NCBI RefSeq assembly: GCF_027920805.1
Contig: NZ_JANWOI010000001.1
Span: 372,001-436,000 of the forward strand
Direction: 5' to 3'
Length of the DNA: 64,000 bases
From: Govania unica
GTDB taxonomy: Bacteria > Pseudomonadota > Alphaproteobacteria > Sphingomonadales > Govanellaceae
This document shows positions 1 to 8,723 of the stretch, in pieces (position 1 is the stretch's first letter; the number at the start of each line of letters is the position of its first letter). The position numbers and the translations under genes were made by a program. Under the pieces are notes generated by a model, which was not told the origin of the DNA, ran no database searches, and worked only from the letters and a program-made list of their open reading frames with translations.

Positions 1-3000
1 TTCGTCATAGTCGGGGACAACACGACCACGGGCAGCCTTGGCAGCGGCGCTGTCGTCAACAATGGTACGCTCTATTTCGCTCGCAGCAACGAACATACCG
101 TCAACAATGCCATAAGCGGGACCGGCGAGTTCGGCCAGATGGGGGCCGGCAAGCTCATCTACACCGGCACCAGCACCTCGACCGGGCAGAACACGATTGC
201 TTCAGGCAGGACCCTGCAGATCGGCAATGGCGGCACAAGCGGCAATCTCGGCACCGGCGCGGTTGCGAACCGAGGCAGCCTGATCTTCAACCGCTCGGAC
301 AGCGTCACCCAAAGCGGCCTGATCTCGGGCAGCGGCACGCTTCGGCAGTCCGGCAGCGGCACGCTCATTCTGACCGGCAACAATATCTACAATGGCGCAA
401 CGACCATTGATGCCGACGCAACCCTGCAGATCGGCAATGGAGGCACCAGCGGCAGCCTGGGCGTAGGCGCTGTCACGAACGCCGGCACTCTTGCCTTCAA
501 CCGTGCGGACGCGGTTACCTTCAACAGAGACATCTCAGGCAGCGGCGCACTCCGGCAGTCCGGCAGCGGCACCCTCATTTTCACCGCCGACCATAGCTAC
601 TCGGGCGGGACCACCATCGACGCAGGCACGACGATCCAGCTCGGCACAGGCTCAAGCACGACTGGTAGCCTTGGCAGCGGCACCATCACCAATAACGGCA
701 CCCTCGATATCCGGCGCAGCTTCGCTCCGACCTTGACCTTCAGCCAATTGATCACGGGCAGTGGAAACTTGACGGTCACGTCAGGCGGCGTCGTCCTGAA
801 CGAAGATAACGATTACAGCGGCACAACGACAATCGCGTCAGGCGCCGGCCTCGCGCTCGGGACTTTCTCGTCCAAAGGCAGCCTTGGCAGCGGGGCTGTC
901 GTCAACGATGGGATGCTCTATTTCGCTCGCAGCAACGAACATACCGTCAACAATGCCATAAGCGGGACCGGCGAATTCCGCCAGAGGGGCGCCGGCAAGC
1001 TCATCTACACCGGCACCAGTACATCGACCGGGCAGAACACGATTGATTCAGGCACGACCCTGCAGATCGGCAACGGCAGCACCAGCGGCAATCTCGGAAC
1101 CGGCGCTGTCGAGAACAATGGCAGCCTGATCTTCAACCGCGCGGACAGCGTCACTCAACGCGGAGCCATCTCGGGCAGCGGCACGCTCCGCCAGTCCGGC
1201 AGCGGCACGCTCATTCTGACCGCCAACAACAGCTACAGTGGCCCGACCGCCATCGAAGCCGGCGCGACCCTGCAGGTCGGCAATGGCGGCACCAGCGGCA
1301 CGCTCGGCACGGGCGCGGTCACGAACGCCGGCACCCTCGCCTTCAACCGCTCGGACATTTTTGTCGTCAACAACAACATCCTGGGCGGCGGCGCGCTGCG
1401 CCAGTCGGGCAGCGGCACGCTGACCTTGACCGGCGCGAACAGCTATACCGGCGCGACCATGATCGATGCCGGCGCGACCCTGCAGGTCGGCAACGGCGGC
1501 ACCAGCGGCACGCTCGGCACGGGTGCCGTCCTGAACGCCGGCACGCTCGTCTTCGACCGCGCCGACGCCATCACCTATGCCGGCGTGCTGTCCGGCAGCG
1601 GCGACATCGTCCACACCGGCGCCGGCGTCCTGACCTTGACCGGCGTGAACAGCTATACCGGCACGCTCACGGTCGATACCGGATCCACGCTCCAGCTTGG
1701 CGACGGTGGGACCAGCGGCCGCTTCGGCAGCGGCGATCTGGTCAACAACGGCCTGATCCTCATCAACCGCAGCGATAACTATGTCATTGCCAACGACATC
1801 TTCGGCACGGGGGAAATCCATCAGGTCGGCACCGGCACCTTCGTCCTGACCGGCAACCATTATTCTGTCGGCATGACCCGGGTCGACGCCGGCGGCACGG
1901 TGCAGATCGGCAACGGCGGCCTTTTGGGAAGCCTCGGCGCCGGCACCTTCGAAAACGAAGGGGCGCTCGCCTTCAACGCGTCGAACAGCGTCATCTATAC
2001 CGGCGTCATTTCCGGCAACGGGACCGTCATCCAGTCGGGCAGTGGCGCCCTCACCCTCACCGGCACGCAGACCTATACGGGTGCGACCACGATCAATTCC
2101 GGCACGCTGGTCGTCAACGGCTCCATCGCCGCATCGTCGGGCGTTGTCGTGAATGCGGGCGGCAAACTCGGCGGTTCCGGCACGGTATCCGGCCTCACCC
2201 TCAACGGCGGGACGCTCTCGCCCGGGAACTCGCCGGGCACGCTCACCGTCACCGGCAATCTCGTGATGGATGCGAACTCGACCTATCTCGCCGAGGTCGA
2301 GGGAGGCGTTGCCGACCGCGTGAACGTCACCGGCACCGCGACACTCGGCGGCACGCTCCGTCTCGTGCCATTGGGCGGCACCTATAATTTCGACAGCGAC
2401 TATACCCTGCTGTCGGCGGCCGGCGGCCTTGGCGGCACCAGCTTCGCGACCGTTGACCCGACGGGCTTCGTGGGCGCCGGCATCACCACCACGGTCACCT
2501 ATAGCGGGAATGACGTCCTCCTCAAACTCGCGCCCAAGGCCCTTGCGTCCCTCGGAGTCACGGCACCGGCCAATGCCGCCCGCATTTCCGCGGCCATCGA
2601 CGCCGCCGTCGCCAATGGGACCAACGCCTCGGCCTTGTTCGGCATCTATAACCTTCAGGCCGGATTGATCCCGGCCGCGGTCAACGAACTTTCGGGTGAA
2701 ATCCATGCGGCGGCCCCGGCCATGGCCAATGCCGCGGCCAGCGCCTTCCTTGGGACCTTGCTCGATGGCTCCGGTGCCGGGCGTCTGCGGCGTGACCCGA
2801 ACCTTGGCACGGTCAGCACGGAACGGTTCGCGCTGTGGGCTGCGGCCTTCGGTTCGACCGGGCACACCGATGGCCATCCGGCCAGCGGTGCCGCAAAGCG
2901 CAACCTGTCCGACCATCATCTCGCCATCGGTGCCGAGCTGCGCCTGAACGACAGTGCCACCGTTGGTGCGTCCGTCGCCGGTGGTAAAACAAGCGCCTCA

Positions 3001-3663
3001 GTCTCAGCCGGACTTGGGGCCGCGGACGCAGATGTGTTCCAGGCCGGACTTTATGGCCGGGCAGATCTTGGCGCTTTGAACCTTGCCGCTGCCGTCGGCT
3101 ATGCCCGGCTTGATACCGACACAACCCGCGCCATTTCGTCGCTCGGGGTCAGCAATATCAGCTCGTCCTATGTGACCAAGGCATGGAGCGGTCGGATCGA
3201 AGCCAGCGTTCCTTTCGAAACCCTGGGCGGACAGCTGACCTTCGCGCCAATCGCGGCGTTCCAGGCCATCCGCGCCAAAAGCCCGGCCATCATCGAACAG
3301 ACGACGGCCAACGCCGGTCACCTGTCCCTGGATCATCGCGTCGACACGAGCAGCCGCAGCGAACTTGGCCTCAAACTCGATACTAACCTGACCGCGGGGT
3401 CCACACCCGTTGTCGGTTTCGTCCGGGCCAGCTGGGCACATTATTTCAAATATGACACGGATGTCTCCGCGTCTCTGAATGGTGTGACCGGCGTCAGTTA
3501 CACAATCGCCGGAACCCGCCCAAGCCGCAACGCCGCTTTGCTGTCGGCCGGTGCCGATATCAAGCTCACCCCCCGTGTCAGCTTCGGCATGCGGGCCTAT
3601 TCCGAACTGTCGGACACCACCCAGACGGTTGGCGGCACTGCAGAGATCAAGGGCAGCTTCTGA
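1..3663 (+). CDS. Autotransporter with beta-strand passenger repeats and C-terminal barrel (5' partial)
   Basis: The frame is open from base 1, so the start and signal peptide lie upstream and at least 1,220 residues are visible. The passenger is a run of Gly/Ser/Thr/Asn-rich modules of about 70 residues, each carrying variants of ATLQIGNGGTSG, LGTGAVTNAGTL, FNRAD and SGSGTLRQSGSGTL followed by LTG.NSYSG. This is the autotransporter-associated beta-strand repeat pattern and should fold as a right-handed beta helix. A linker with GGTLSPGNSPGTLTV precedes the last roughly 330 residues, which have the alternating aromatic pattern of an autotransporter beta-barrel and end in Phe, as outer-membrane proteins do. 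The product should be a surface-displayed adhesin-like protein; the ligand is unknown. A strong terminator follows, so it ends its transcript. Confidence 0.9.
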   Translation, partial: FVIVGDNTTTGSLGSGAVVNNGTLYFARSNEHTVNNAISGTGEFGQMGAGKLIYTGTSTSTGQNTIASGRTLQIGNGGTSGNLGTGAVANRGSLIFNRSDSVTQSGLISGSGTLRQSGSGTLILTGNNIYNGATTIDADATLQIGNGGTSGSLGVGAVTNAGTLAFNRADAVTFNRDISGSGALRQSGSGTLIFTADHSYSGGTTIDAGTTIQLGTGSSTTGSLGSGTITNNGTLDIRRSFAPTLTFSQLITGSGNLTVTSGGVVLNEDNDYSGTTTIASGAGLALGTFSSKGSLGSGAVVNDGMLYFARSNEHTVNNAISGTGEFRQRGAGKLIYTGTSTSTGQNTIDSGTTLQIGNGSTSGNLGTGAVENNGSLIFNRADSVTQRGAISGSGTLRQSGSGTLILTANNSYSGPTAIEAGATLQVGNGGTSGTLGTGAVTNAGTLAFNRSDIFVVNNNILGGGALRQSGSGTLTLTGANSYTGATMIDAGATLQVGNGGTSGTLGTGAVLNAGTLVFDRADAITYAGVLSGSGDIVHTGAGVLTLTGVNSYTGTLTVDTGSTLQLGDGGTSGRFGSGDLVNNGLILINRSDNYVIANDIFGTGEIHQVGTGTFVLTGNHYSVGMTRVDAGGTVQIGNGGLLGSLGAGTFENEGALAFNASNSVIYTGVISGNGTVIQSGSGALTLTGTQTYTGATTINSGTLVVNGSIAASSGVVVNAGGKLGGSGTVSGLTLNGGTLSPGNSPGTLTVTGNLVMDANSTYLAEVEGGVADRVNVTGTATLGGTLRLVPLGGTYNFDSDYTLLSAAGGLGGTSFATVDPTGFVGAGITTTVTYSGNDVLLKLAPKALASLGVTAPANAARISAAIDAAVANGTNASALFGIYNLQAGLIPAAVNELSGEIHAAAPAMANAAASAFLGTLLDGSGAGRLRRDPNLGTVSTERFALWAAAFGSTGHTDGHPASGAAKRNLSDHHLAIGAELRLNDSATVGASVAGGKTSASVSAGLGAADADVFQAGLYGRADLGALNLAAAVGYARLDTDTTRAISSLGVSNISSSYVTKAWSGRIEASVPFETLGGQLTFAPIAAFQAIRAKSPAIIEQTTANAGHLSLDHRVDTSSRSELGLKLDTNLTAGSTPVVGFVRASWAHYFKYDTDVSASLNGVTGVSYTIAGTRPSRNAALLSAGADIKLTPRVSFGMRAYSELSDTTQTVGGTAEIKGSF
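31..1248 (+). repeat. Long in-frame DNA duplication inside the autotransporter gene
   Basis: Bases 31 to about 402 recur almost unchanged at 877 to about 1248, an offset of 846 bp or exactly 282 codons. The copies share long identical stretches, for example the segment coding FARSNEHTVNNAISGTGEF. This is a higher-order repeat laid over the roughly 70-residue protein modules, and it keeps the reading frame. Confidence 0.85.
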
Positions 3664-3686
3664 TCTGACAAGCTAACGCAAACAAG

Positions 3687-3721
3687 AACGCCCTGCCCGG
3701 AAACCCTGGCAGGGCGTTTTT
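3687..3721 (+). terminator. Rho-independent terminator of the autotransporter gene
   Basis: An 11-bp perfect stem (AACGCCCTGCC at 3687-3697 with its complement at 3708-3718) has a 10-nt loop and ends in five T residues. It starts 24 bp after the autotransporter stop. Confidence 0.9.
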
Positions 3722-3743
3722 GCATGTCTGGTGATGTGCAAAT

Positions 3744-4181
3744 TCAACCGACCCGGAGCCGGCCATTCATGCGGATGGGCCGTGCCAGATTGAAGTAATT
3801 GGGCGAGGTCTTCATCACTGTGCGGTGAATCTCCTCGAACTGTTCCTTCGTCCCGTTTCCGGCGATATGGACAGTGTAATCAATCTCCTCATATCCCGAG
3901 GGGACGCTGTCATCAAGGCCGAGGAACCCACGCAGATCAAGCTGGCCGGTTGTCTCGATCTCGAGCGTCTCGAGATTGATCCCGTGAAGGGCAGCGCCGG
4001 CCACATAGCCGACCGTCATGCAGGCATTGACCGCAGACATCAACAGCTCCTGCGGATTGGGCGCTGTGTTGGTGCCAAGAAGTTCAAAGGGCTCATCCGC
4101 GGCAATCTCAAATTCACGCTTGATCTTGATTTGCGGGACATCATGCAAGAAAAGGCACCTGAGACCTAGAGTCTGACTCAT
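3744..4181 (-). CDS. OsmC-family protein, N-terminus replaced by IS sequence
   Basis: The 145-residue product has the OsmC/Ohr-type core: ADEPFELLG, APNPQELLMSAVNACMTVGY with the peroxidatic-type Cys, LHGINLETLEIET, DLRGFLGLDD and SPNYFNLARPI. OsmC-fold enzymes reduce organic peroxides, though many members have unknown substrates. The second Cys of true Ohr/OsmC is not evident where SPNYFN lies. Relatives of this subfamily are, from memory, about 180 residues; here the strands before REFEIAADEP are missing. The start codon (4179-4181) lies inside the left inverted repeat of the adjacent IS, so the first few residues are IS-encoded. The gene has lost its own start and promoter and is probably non-functional, although the frame is open. 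Confidence 0.75.
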   Translation of the reverse strand: MSQTLGLRCLFLHDVPQIKIKREFEIAADEPFELLGTNTAPNPQELLMSAVNACMTVGYVAGAALHGINLETLEIETTGQLDLRGFLGLDDSVPSGYEEIDYTVHIAGNGTKEQFEEIHRTVMKTSPNYFNLARPIRMNGRLRVG

Positions 4182-5149
4182 CTGGGCTGAATCGATTGGG
4201 GATTCCCAAGACCGTTGAGTTCTGATTCAATCTGCTGGCTGGGGTTGGAGGCCGGCAGGGATGGCGAGACCTTATTCGGATGATCTTCGAGAGCGTGTGG
4301 CGGCGTCGGTTGCAGGCGGGCGATCGGCGCGGGAGACGGCGCGTCCTCGCGACCGATGGGCCGCAAGAGGAGCGGTCACTGGCGCGTGAACGGGAGTGGT
4401 TGCTGGGTCGGCTGGAGGCGGTTCCGGACCTGACCCTTCGCGGGTTGGTGGCCGAGCTGGGCGCACGGGGCGTGACGACGAGCTATGGGTCGGTGTGGCG
4501 GATTGTGCGTGATGCCGGAGTGACGTTCAAAAAAACACTGTTCGCCGTCGAGCAGTTGCGGCCGAAGATCGCGCGTCGCCGGGCTCAGTGGAAGACGTAC
4601 CAGGGGCGGCTTGATCCCCGCCGCCTCGTCTTCAGCGACGAAACCTGGGCGAAGACGAACATGACGCCGATCCGGGGATGGGCGCCGCGAGGGACACGGC
4701 TGGTTGCCCGCGCTCCGTTCGGCAAATGGCATACGCTGACCTTCCTCGCAGCACTTCGCCACGACCGGATCGATGCGCCGTGCGTGCTCGATGGGCCGAT
4801 CAACGGCCAGAGCTTCACCGCATGGGTCGAGCAGTTCCTCGTGCCCACGCTCGCACCCGGCGACATCGTCATCATGGACACCCTCGGCAGCCACAAGGGC
4901 CCAGCCGTCCGCAAGGCGATCCGCTCGGCTGGAGCCAAACTGCTGTTCCTGCCGCCCTACTCGCCAGACCTCAACCCGATCGAACAGGTCTTCGCCAAGC
5001 TCAAGCACCTCATGCGAAAAGCCGCAGAACGATCCGTCGAGGCAACTTGGCAGCGCATCGAAACGCTCCTCAGCGCATCCCCACCCAGCGAATGCGCCAA
5101 CTACCTCAGAAACTCCGGCTATGCTTCAACGTAGATGGATCAGACTCTA
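4167..5149 (+). mobile_element. IS630-family insertion sequence with TA target duplication
   Basis: The left end reads CTAGAGTCTGACTCATCT from 4166, and the reverse complement of the right end (5133-5150) reads CTAGAGTCTGATCCATCT, matching at 16 of 18 positions. Both ends sit in CTAG with a TA on each side (4167-4168 and 5148-5149), which is the IS630 target preference and duplication. At about 980 bp between the TAs it is shorter than the usual 1.1-1.2 kb, consistent with an internal deletion in the transposase gene. Confidence 0.88.
4261..5134 (+). pseudogene. IS630-family transposase, frameshifted with its helix-turn-helix region deleted
   Basis: An ATG at 4261 opens with MARPYSDDLRERV and GGRSARETA, the normal IS630 N-terminus, but this frame stops at 4387-4389. 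The rest is in the next frame, recognisable from LAREREWLLGRL (about 4378) onward. The DDE catalytic set is present there: Asp in VFSDETW, Asp in IVIMDTLGSHKG (Thr where Asn is common) and Glu in PYSPDLNPIEQVF. About 30 residues that normally complete the N-terminal DNA-binding domain are missing between the two parts. Programmed frameshifting occurs in some IS families, but the missing segment argues for decay. A product from the second frame alone would keep the catalytic core without end-binding. Confidence 0.82.
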
Positions 5150-5593
5150 GAAGTTCCTAAGGTTGGTGCGCACACGCCTCTTACCGGCCGCCGTTTTTGG
5201 CCCCGTCGATAGGCCGCCGTGGAGCCGGCAGCGACCGTTCCGGGGCTTGTTATGGGCGTTATCCCATAGGACGGAGGCCTTGCAGGGTTCGCCGTTTCTG
5301 GTACGCGCGCCGCATTTTGGCCGCGGTATCTTCGACATTTGGGGCGTGGGGTCTGTGGTTCGTGCTTGCGGGGTGGTAGCCGCTAGATTACCCGGATGGC
5401 GCCAGTCCAGATTTTCGCGTGCCCGTTGCAGGAACTTCTGAACGTCTTTCCGCCGTGCCAGGACCGCTGCGATTTTGGGTCCACACTCGGTCTCTACCTC
5501 GCGTAACAGAAAGTCACGAGCCGCCTGTTCGCGCTGGGCCGCCGTCTGATAATGCCTCAGCTTCGTTTTCTTAATCACGGCTGCAAACCCCAT
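5147..5593 (-). CDS. HGGxSTG-domain protein, possibly C-terminally truncated
   Basis: The 148-residue protein has a charged helical N-terminus (about residues 1-75) and then a small Cys/His-rich domain: CGARTRNGEPCKA, a Cys/Arg-rich segment, and CRLHGGLSTGPKTAAG. This is the HGGxSTG signature found in proteins of prophages and small integrative elements; the biochemical role is not established. In relatives a further segment around a WKHG-type motif usually follows. Here the frame ends at the TAG inside the CTAG target of the IS, so the tail may have been lost at that junction. The start overlaps the end of the upstream HUH gene by 23 bp, so the two are co-expressed. Confidence 0.65.
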   Translation of the reverse strand: MGFAAVIKKTKLRHYQTAAQREQAARDFLLREVETECGPKIAAVLARRKDVQKFLQRARENLDWRHPGNLAATTPQARTTDPTPQMSKIPRPKCGARTRNGEPCKASVLWDNAHNKPRNGRCRLHGGLSTGPKTAAGKRRVRTNLRNF

Positions 5594-6521
5594 GACGCGC
5601 GCAGGCGCGCCCGTGTAGTGCTGTCAAAACTCTTGAAGGAGGGGCGAATGATGCGTGACAGGACGTAACGCTGCGGCATTGAAACTCAGTCGGCACGGGG
5701 GGCGGCATCGAAGTGCCGCAGCGGAGATCAGATTCCTTCACGCCGTTCCGTGCCGCTCTACCAATATTCTGGCTGGTTGCTGTTCGCTTGCCCTGGAGCG
5801 ATCCTGTCTGTGTTGCCTTGCTCAGTCCGAGGTGCGCGCGCGTCACCTGATCTGCGCCTTTGAGCATATAGTCGACGACCTGCGTGAGGTGATCGTAATA
5901 GTTCTGGCCATAACGGATGCGGACGAACGCGTGGGATAGGCTGGTTCCGACTGGACGGCTAAAAATGACGCCTTTTCGGAAGGTCGCGCCACAAGCTTTC
6001 AGCCAGCCGCGTTGTCGGTAGCTGAAATCGCGGACCAAACGTGGGGGGAGGTGAAGGAGGATGTGGACGTGTTCTCCGGCGGCTGGCCCATCTTCGCGCA
6101 CCCAAACGTAGGCCATCTCCACGCCGCGCAGACGCAGCCAGTCCTTGGCGCGCTTAAGGAATGCACCTGTCGCGCCTTGGAAGTCTTCTGTGACGCCGCC
6201 GGCTTCCCAATGGATCGTGGTGAAACGGTTCAGGGGCAAACCGATGGCGTCAGCATGACAGGCTGCTTCGAGGATGTTCACCGCTTGAGCGTAATCGATA
6301 CTGCTCGACCGGCGGAGAGTGTAGCAGCGTTTACGGTTTGCGGGCTGTGTATCGTCACTTGCGATATTACCTATATAAGTCCTTTGTCCTGCGCTTGCAT
6401 TTTCGTCTGTCGCCGCTTTTCTCGTAAGCTTCTGAGATCGAAGCGACTTCTGGCGATCAGGGGCGCGGCGGCTAGCGGAAGCCATCGTAAGTCTTAAAAT
6501 CGGAATAAGGGGAGGGCGCAT
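5571..6521 (-). CDS. HUH-type replication/relaxase-like protein of a mobile element
   Basis: The 316-residue protein has a central segment, YVWVREDG then GEHVHILLHLPPRL (about residues 155-180). The His-hydrophobic-His pair is the metal-binding HUH motif of rolling-circle replication initiators and relaxases. A likely Tyr-containing helix follows (IRYGQNYYDHLTQVVDYMLKG), with two adjacent Tyr as candidate nucleophiles. The first roughly 70 residues are basic and poorly ordered, so the true start may be internal. It lies between the AlpA-like gene and the HGGxSTG gene, a usual context in such elements. The expected role is nicking an origin on the excised element; no origin was identified here. 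Confidence 0.6.
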   Translation of the reverse strand: MRPPLIPILRLTMASASRRAPDRQKSLRSQKLTRKAATDENASAGQRTYIGNIASDDTQPANRKRCYTLRRSSSIDYAQAVNILEAACHADAIGLPLNRFTTIHWEAGGVTEDFQGATGAFLKRAKDWLRLRGVEMAYVWVREDGPAAGEHVHILLHLPPRLVRDFSYRQRGWLKACGATFRKGVIFSRPVGTSLSHAFVRIRYGQNYYDHLTQVVDYMLKGADQVTRAHLGLSKATQTGSLQGKRTATSQNIGRAARNGVKESDLRCGTSMPPPVPTEFQCRSVTSCHASFAPPSRVLTALHGRACARHGVCSRD

Positions 6522-6536
6522 GTCTGCTCACTCCCA

Positions 6537-6728
6537 CTAGACCGGCTCCGAGGTACTGGTGCGCCGTCGCCCCGTAGCCCAGGCTTCGATATCCACTTGG
6601 CGGTAGAGAACGCGGCGGCCCAGCTTCATATAAGCGGGACCAGCGCCGGACAAGCGGAGGCGTTCTAGAATGCGTCCGGAAAGGCGGAGATGTTCTGCAA
6701 CTTCTTGTTGGGTAAGATAGAGTTCCAT
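6537..6728 (-). CDS. AlpA/excisionase-like helix-turn-helix protein
   Basis: A 63-residue protein with the layout of MerR-like excisionase HTH proteins: LTQQEVAEHLRLSGRILERL as the helix-turn-helix, then the wing GPAYMKLGRRVLYRQVDIEAW. Such proteins regulate or direct excision by the element's integrase, or control its replication gene. It sits 15 bp upstream of the HUH gene on the same strand, so it is probably its partner in one transcript. Length and motif order are normal for the family. Confidence 0.75.
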   Translation of the reverse strand: MELYLTQQEVAEHLRLSGRILERLRLSGAGPAYMKLGRRVLYRQVDIEAWATGRRRTSTSEPV

Positions 6729-6847
6729 ATTCCTACTTCCATTTTTGTGAGGTCGGTGGCGTCACAAGTCGGAACATGGCAGGTGGAGGCGGCTGTGTTT
6801 ACTCTACATGAATATTTTTATTCGTGATGGGGGAAGTAGAATGGGCA

Positions 6848-7453
6848 TCAATCTACATAAGTCTCAGCTTTTTTCAGGCGCCGCCAGCGTTGTCCAAGAG
6901 CGGTTTCTGTAATTTCACTCGCATGAAATGCTCGCTCCAGTGCCATGGATGCGAAGACGATGAATGGAGATGTGGCGTCGGTTCCAAGACTCCAGGGGGA
7001 ACTGGTGGAGTCGGTGTGTGTGAGCCAAATGTCAGCCAATTGGCGCAATAGAAAATCAATTTGGGTTTTCTTTTGCCCACCCTGTTCCTTGGCCTGCAAT
7101 CGACCGCGAAGCATAGCGACCGCCTCCACCCAACTGCGCACCTTTGCCAAATCGGTGGCGGTTCCCTGCGAACAAGCCCCGATGATGTCCTCACGGGGGT
7201 TGGCTCTGTCCGGGGCCACTACCCGATAGAGCTTTCGGTAAAGGTTATTGGCGGCCGAAGCCAGACCCGCTAGGAGTTCGCGCTGTGCCGCTTCCTCCTG
7301 CTCCGCCAATTGCCTGAAGATCTGTGCGTGCTCATCGTCGCCTGGATCACCTAAGCCAGCTGCCGATAGCAAAGATTGAATATCGTCCGAGGCTCTTTTC
7401 AGGATCTCCTCGGGATCCTGTTTCTTACGCTTTGCGCGTGGGGAATTGGACAA
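6848..7453 (-). CDS. Unrecognised element-borne protein
   Basis: The 201-residue product has no motif I recognise. It is mostly helical, with a charged N-terminus (KRKKQDPEEILKRASDDIQ), a Glu/Gln/Ala-rich helix near residues 45-75 that could form a coiled coil, and a C-terminal half with several Trp residues. The start overlaps the 3' end of the integrase gene by 29 bp, so it is translated from the same message. Cargo or an accessory factor for excision or replication are both possible. Confidence 0.55.
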   Translation of the reverse strand: MSNSPRAKRKKQDPEEILKRASDDIQSLLSAAGLGDPGDDEHAQIFRQLAEQEEAAQRELLAGLASAANNLYRKLYRVVAPDRANPREDIIGACSQGTATDLAKVRSWVEAVAMLRGRLQAKEQGGQKKTQIDFLLRQLADIWLTHTDSTSSPWSLGTDATSPFIVFASMALERAFHASEITETALGQRWRRLKKAETYVD

Positions 7454-8723
7454 TTTCCGCTCCGGGTTCGTTGTTCATAATTGCGGAAATCCTACCGGAA
7501 ATTCTTTCACTCGCAGCCCTTACGGGGTCATTTGCTAGATGCGTATATTGCTTCGTGGTTTTCGGATCTTTATGCCCGAGTATGGCTCCAATGAGCAGAA
7601 GGCTATCTCCTCCTGCGGCGCCGGCGCTGGCGAAACTATGGCGAAGGTCGTGAAGCCGGAGTTCGGGCAATTGTGCCTTGGCGCGGATGCGTTCCCAGAC
7701 CTTCGCCAAGCCGACAAGATACTGCCCGGCTTTGGCGCCGGGAAAAACATGCGGGTTGTTAGCCATGTGGGGCAAGGAGGAGATTAATTCCAAGACAGCA
7801 GAGCCGAGCGGCACGAGCTTCGCTCCCGATTTGCTGTCCGGCAAGCGAAGAAAGCCGCGTTCGGCATCTACCCAGGCCCAACGCAGTGTCAGTATCTCAG
7901 ACTTTCGGGCCCCTGTCAGAATCAGAAGGCGCAGCGCTTTGAGCGCAATCGGATTTTCGGCGTCGCCCGGCTTCTTGGGGCGCTTGTCGTTTTTGCCCGC
8001 CGTTTCCCAATTGCGCACTGCCGTCTCGTGGTTCTCCCACGCTGCTTCAGCATCCGCTAAGGTCCGACCTAATGTCTGCAACTCCCCGTTCGATAGAAAG
8101 CGCCCACTGCTATTGTCCTTGAACCGCTGGACACCCTGAACAGGATTGTCCGGGCGCATCCGTCGCTTGACGGCAAAGGAGAAGATCCCGCCGAGCAGCC
8201 CCACGGTGCGAGTTGCCGTGCCTTTGCCACCATTCACCCGCGCCCGACCTTGTTGCCCGGTCTTGACGTCAGCGGCTGTCTTGCCCGCGGCGATATCGTG
8301 CAAGAAGTCTTCAATGTCGTCCGACGTCACGTCCCGCACCCGCTTGCGGCCTAGCAGCGGTTTGATGTGCCGTTCGATGCGCCTGCGATCGGTCGCAAGC
8401 GTGCTTGCCTTTTTCGGAACATCGAACTTGGTCAGGACCGTCCCGGCTTCCGCTGCCTTGAAATAATCGTCGCATAGTTCGGCGACGGTCTTGCCTGCAG
8501 TACGGGCATCTTTGCGGGCTTCGGCAGGATCTATCCCTGCCTTGGCCTGCCCGAGAAGCTTCATGGCCTCCGTCCTAGCCATGTCAGGTGTGAAGGGTGA
8601 GCCGTGCTTTCCAATGCTGATCCAGCGCTGGCTTCCGCGGAATAGATATTTCAAGACATAGGTCTTGCTGCCGTCAGCATTGACCCTAAGTCCAAAGCCC
8701 TTCACGTCGCTGTCCCAGATCAC
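7425..8723 (-). CDS. Tyrosine recombinase/integrase, N-terminus frameshifted
   Basis: The product catalyses site-specific integration and excision. The visible frame has an N-terminal arm-binding domain beginning IWDSDVKGFGLRV, a core-binding region, and a catalytic domain with Arg in LTGARKSEI, the HxxR in LHDLRHSF, the following HK in LGHKDPKTT and the nucleophile Tyr in KQYTHL. The frame starts at a GTG (8723). An ATG at 8782 opens MKTKLTLQSVKNAKP, the usual integrase opening, but in a different frame that stops just beyond. One missing base near 8740 would explain this. The protein may therefore lack its first roughly 20 residues. It lies next to the tRNA-Arg fragment, as expected for an integrase beside its attachment site. 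Confidence 0.85.
   Translation of the reverse strand: MIWDSDVKGFGLRVNADGSKTYVLKYLFRGSQRWISIGKHGSPFTPDMARTEAMKLLGQAKAGIDPAEARKDARTAGKTVAELCDDYFKAAEAGTVLTKFDVPKKASTLATDRRRIERHIKPLLGRKRVRDVTSDDIEDFLHDIAAGKTAADVKTGQQGRARVNGGKGTATRTVGLLGGIFSFAVKRRMRPDNPVQGVQRFKDNSSGRFLSNGELQTLGRTLADAEAAWENHETAVRNWETAGKNDKRPKKPGDAENPIALKALRLLILTGARKSEILTLRWAWVDAERGFLRLPDSKSGAKLVPLGSAVLELISSLPHMANNPHVFPGAKAGQYLVGLAKVWERIRAKAQLPELRLHDLRHSFASAGAAGGDSLLLIGAILGHKDPKTTKQYTHLANDPVRAASERISGRISAIMNNEPGAEIVQFPTRKA

Noticed and set aside
1048-2919. A 623-codon open frame on the minus strand inside the autotransporter gene
   Set aside because: It is the antisense of the high-GC repeats. The product has no domain and is Arg/Gly/Ala-rich, while the plus-strand frame has clear autotransporter structure.
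4280-5134. A complete, functional transposase starting at 4280
   Set aside because: The family N-terminus is at 4261 in another frame, and the first roughly 30 residues of the 4280 frame do not resemble IS630 proteins.
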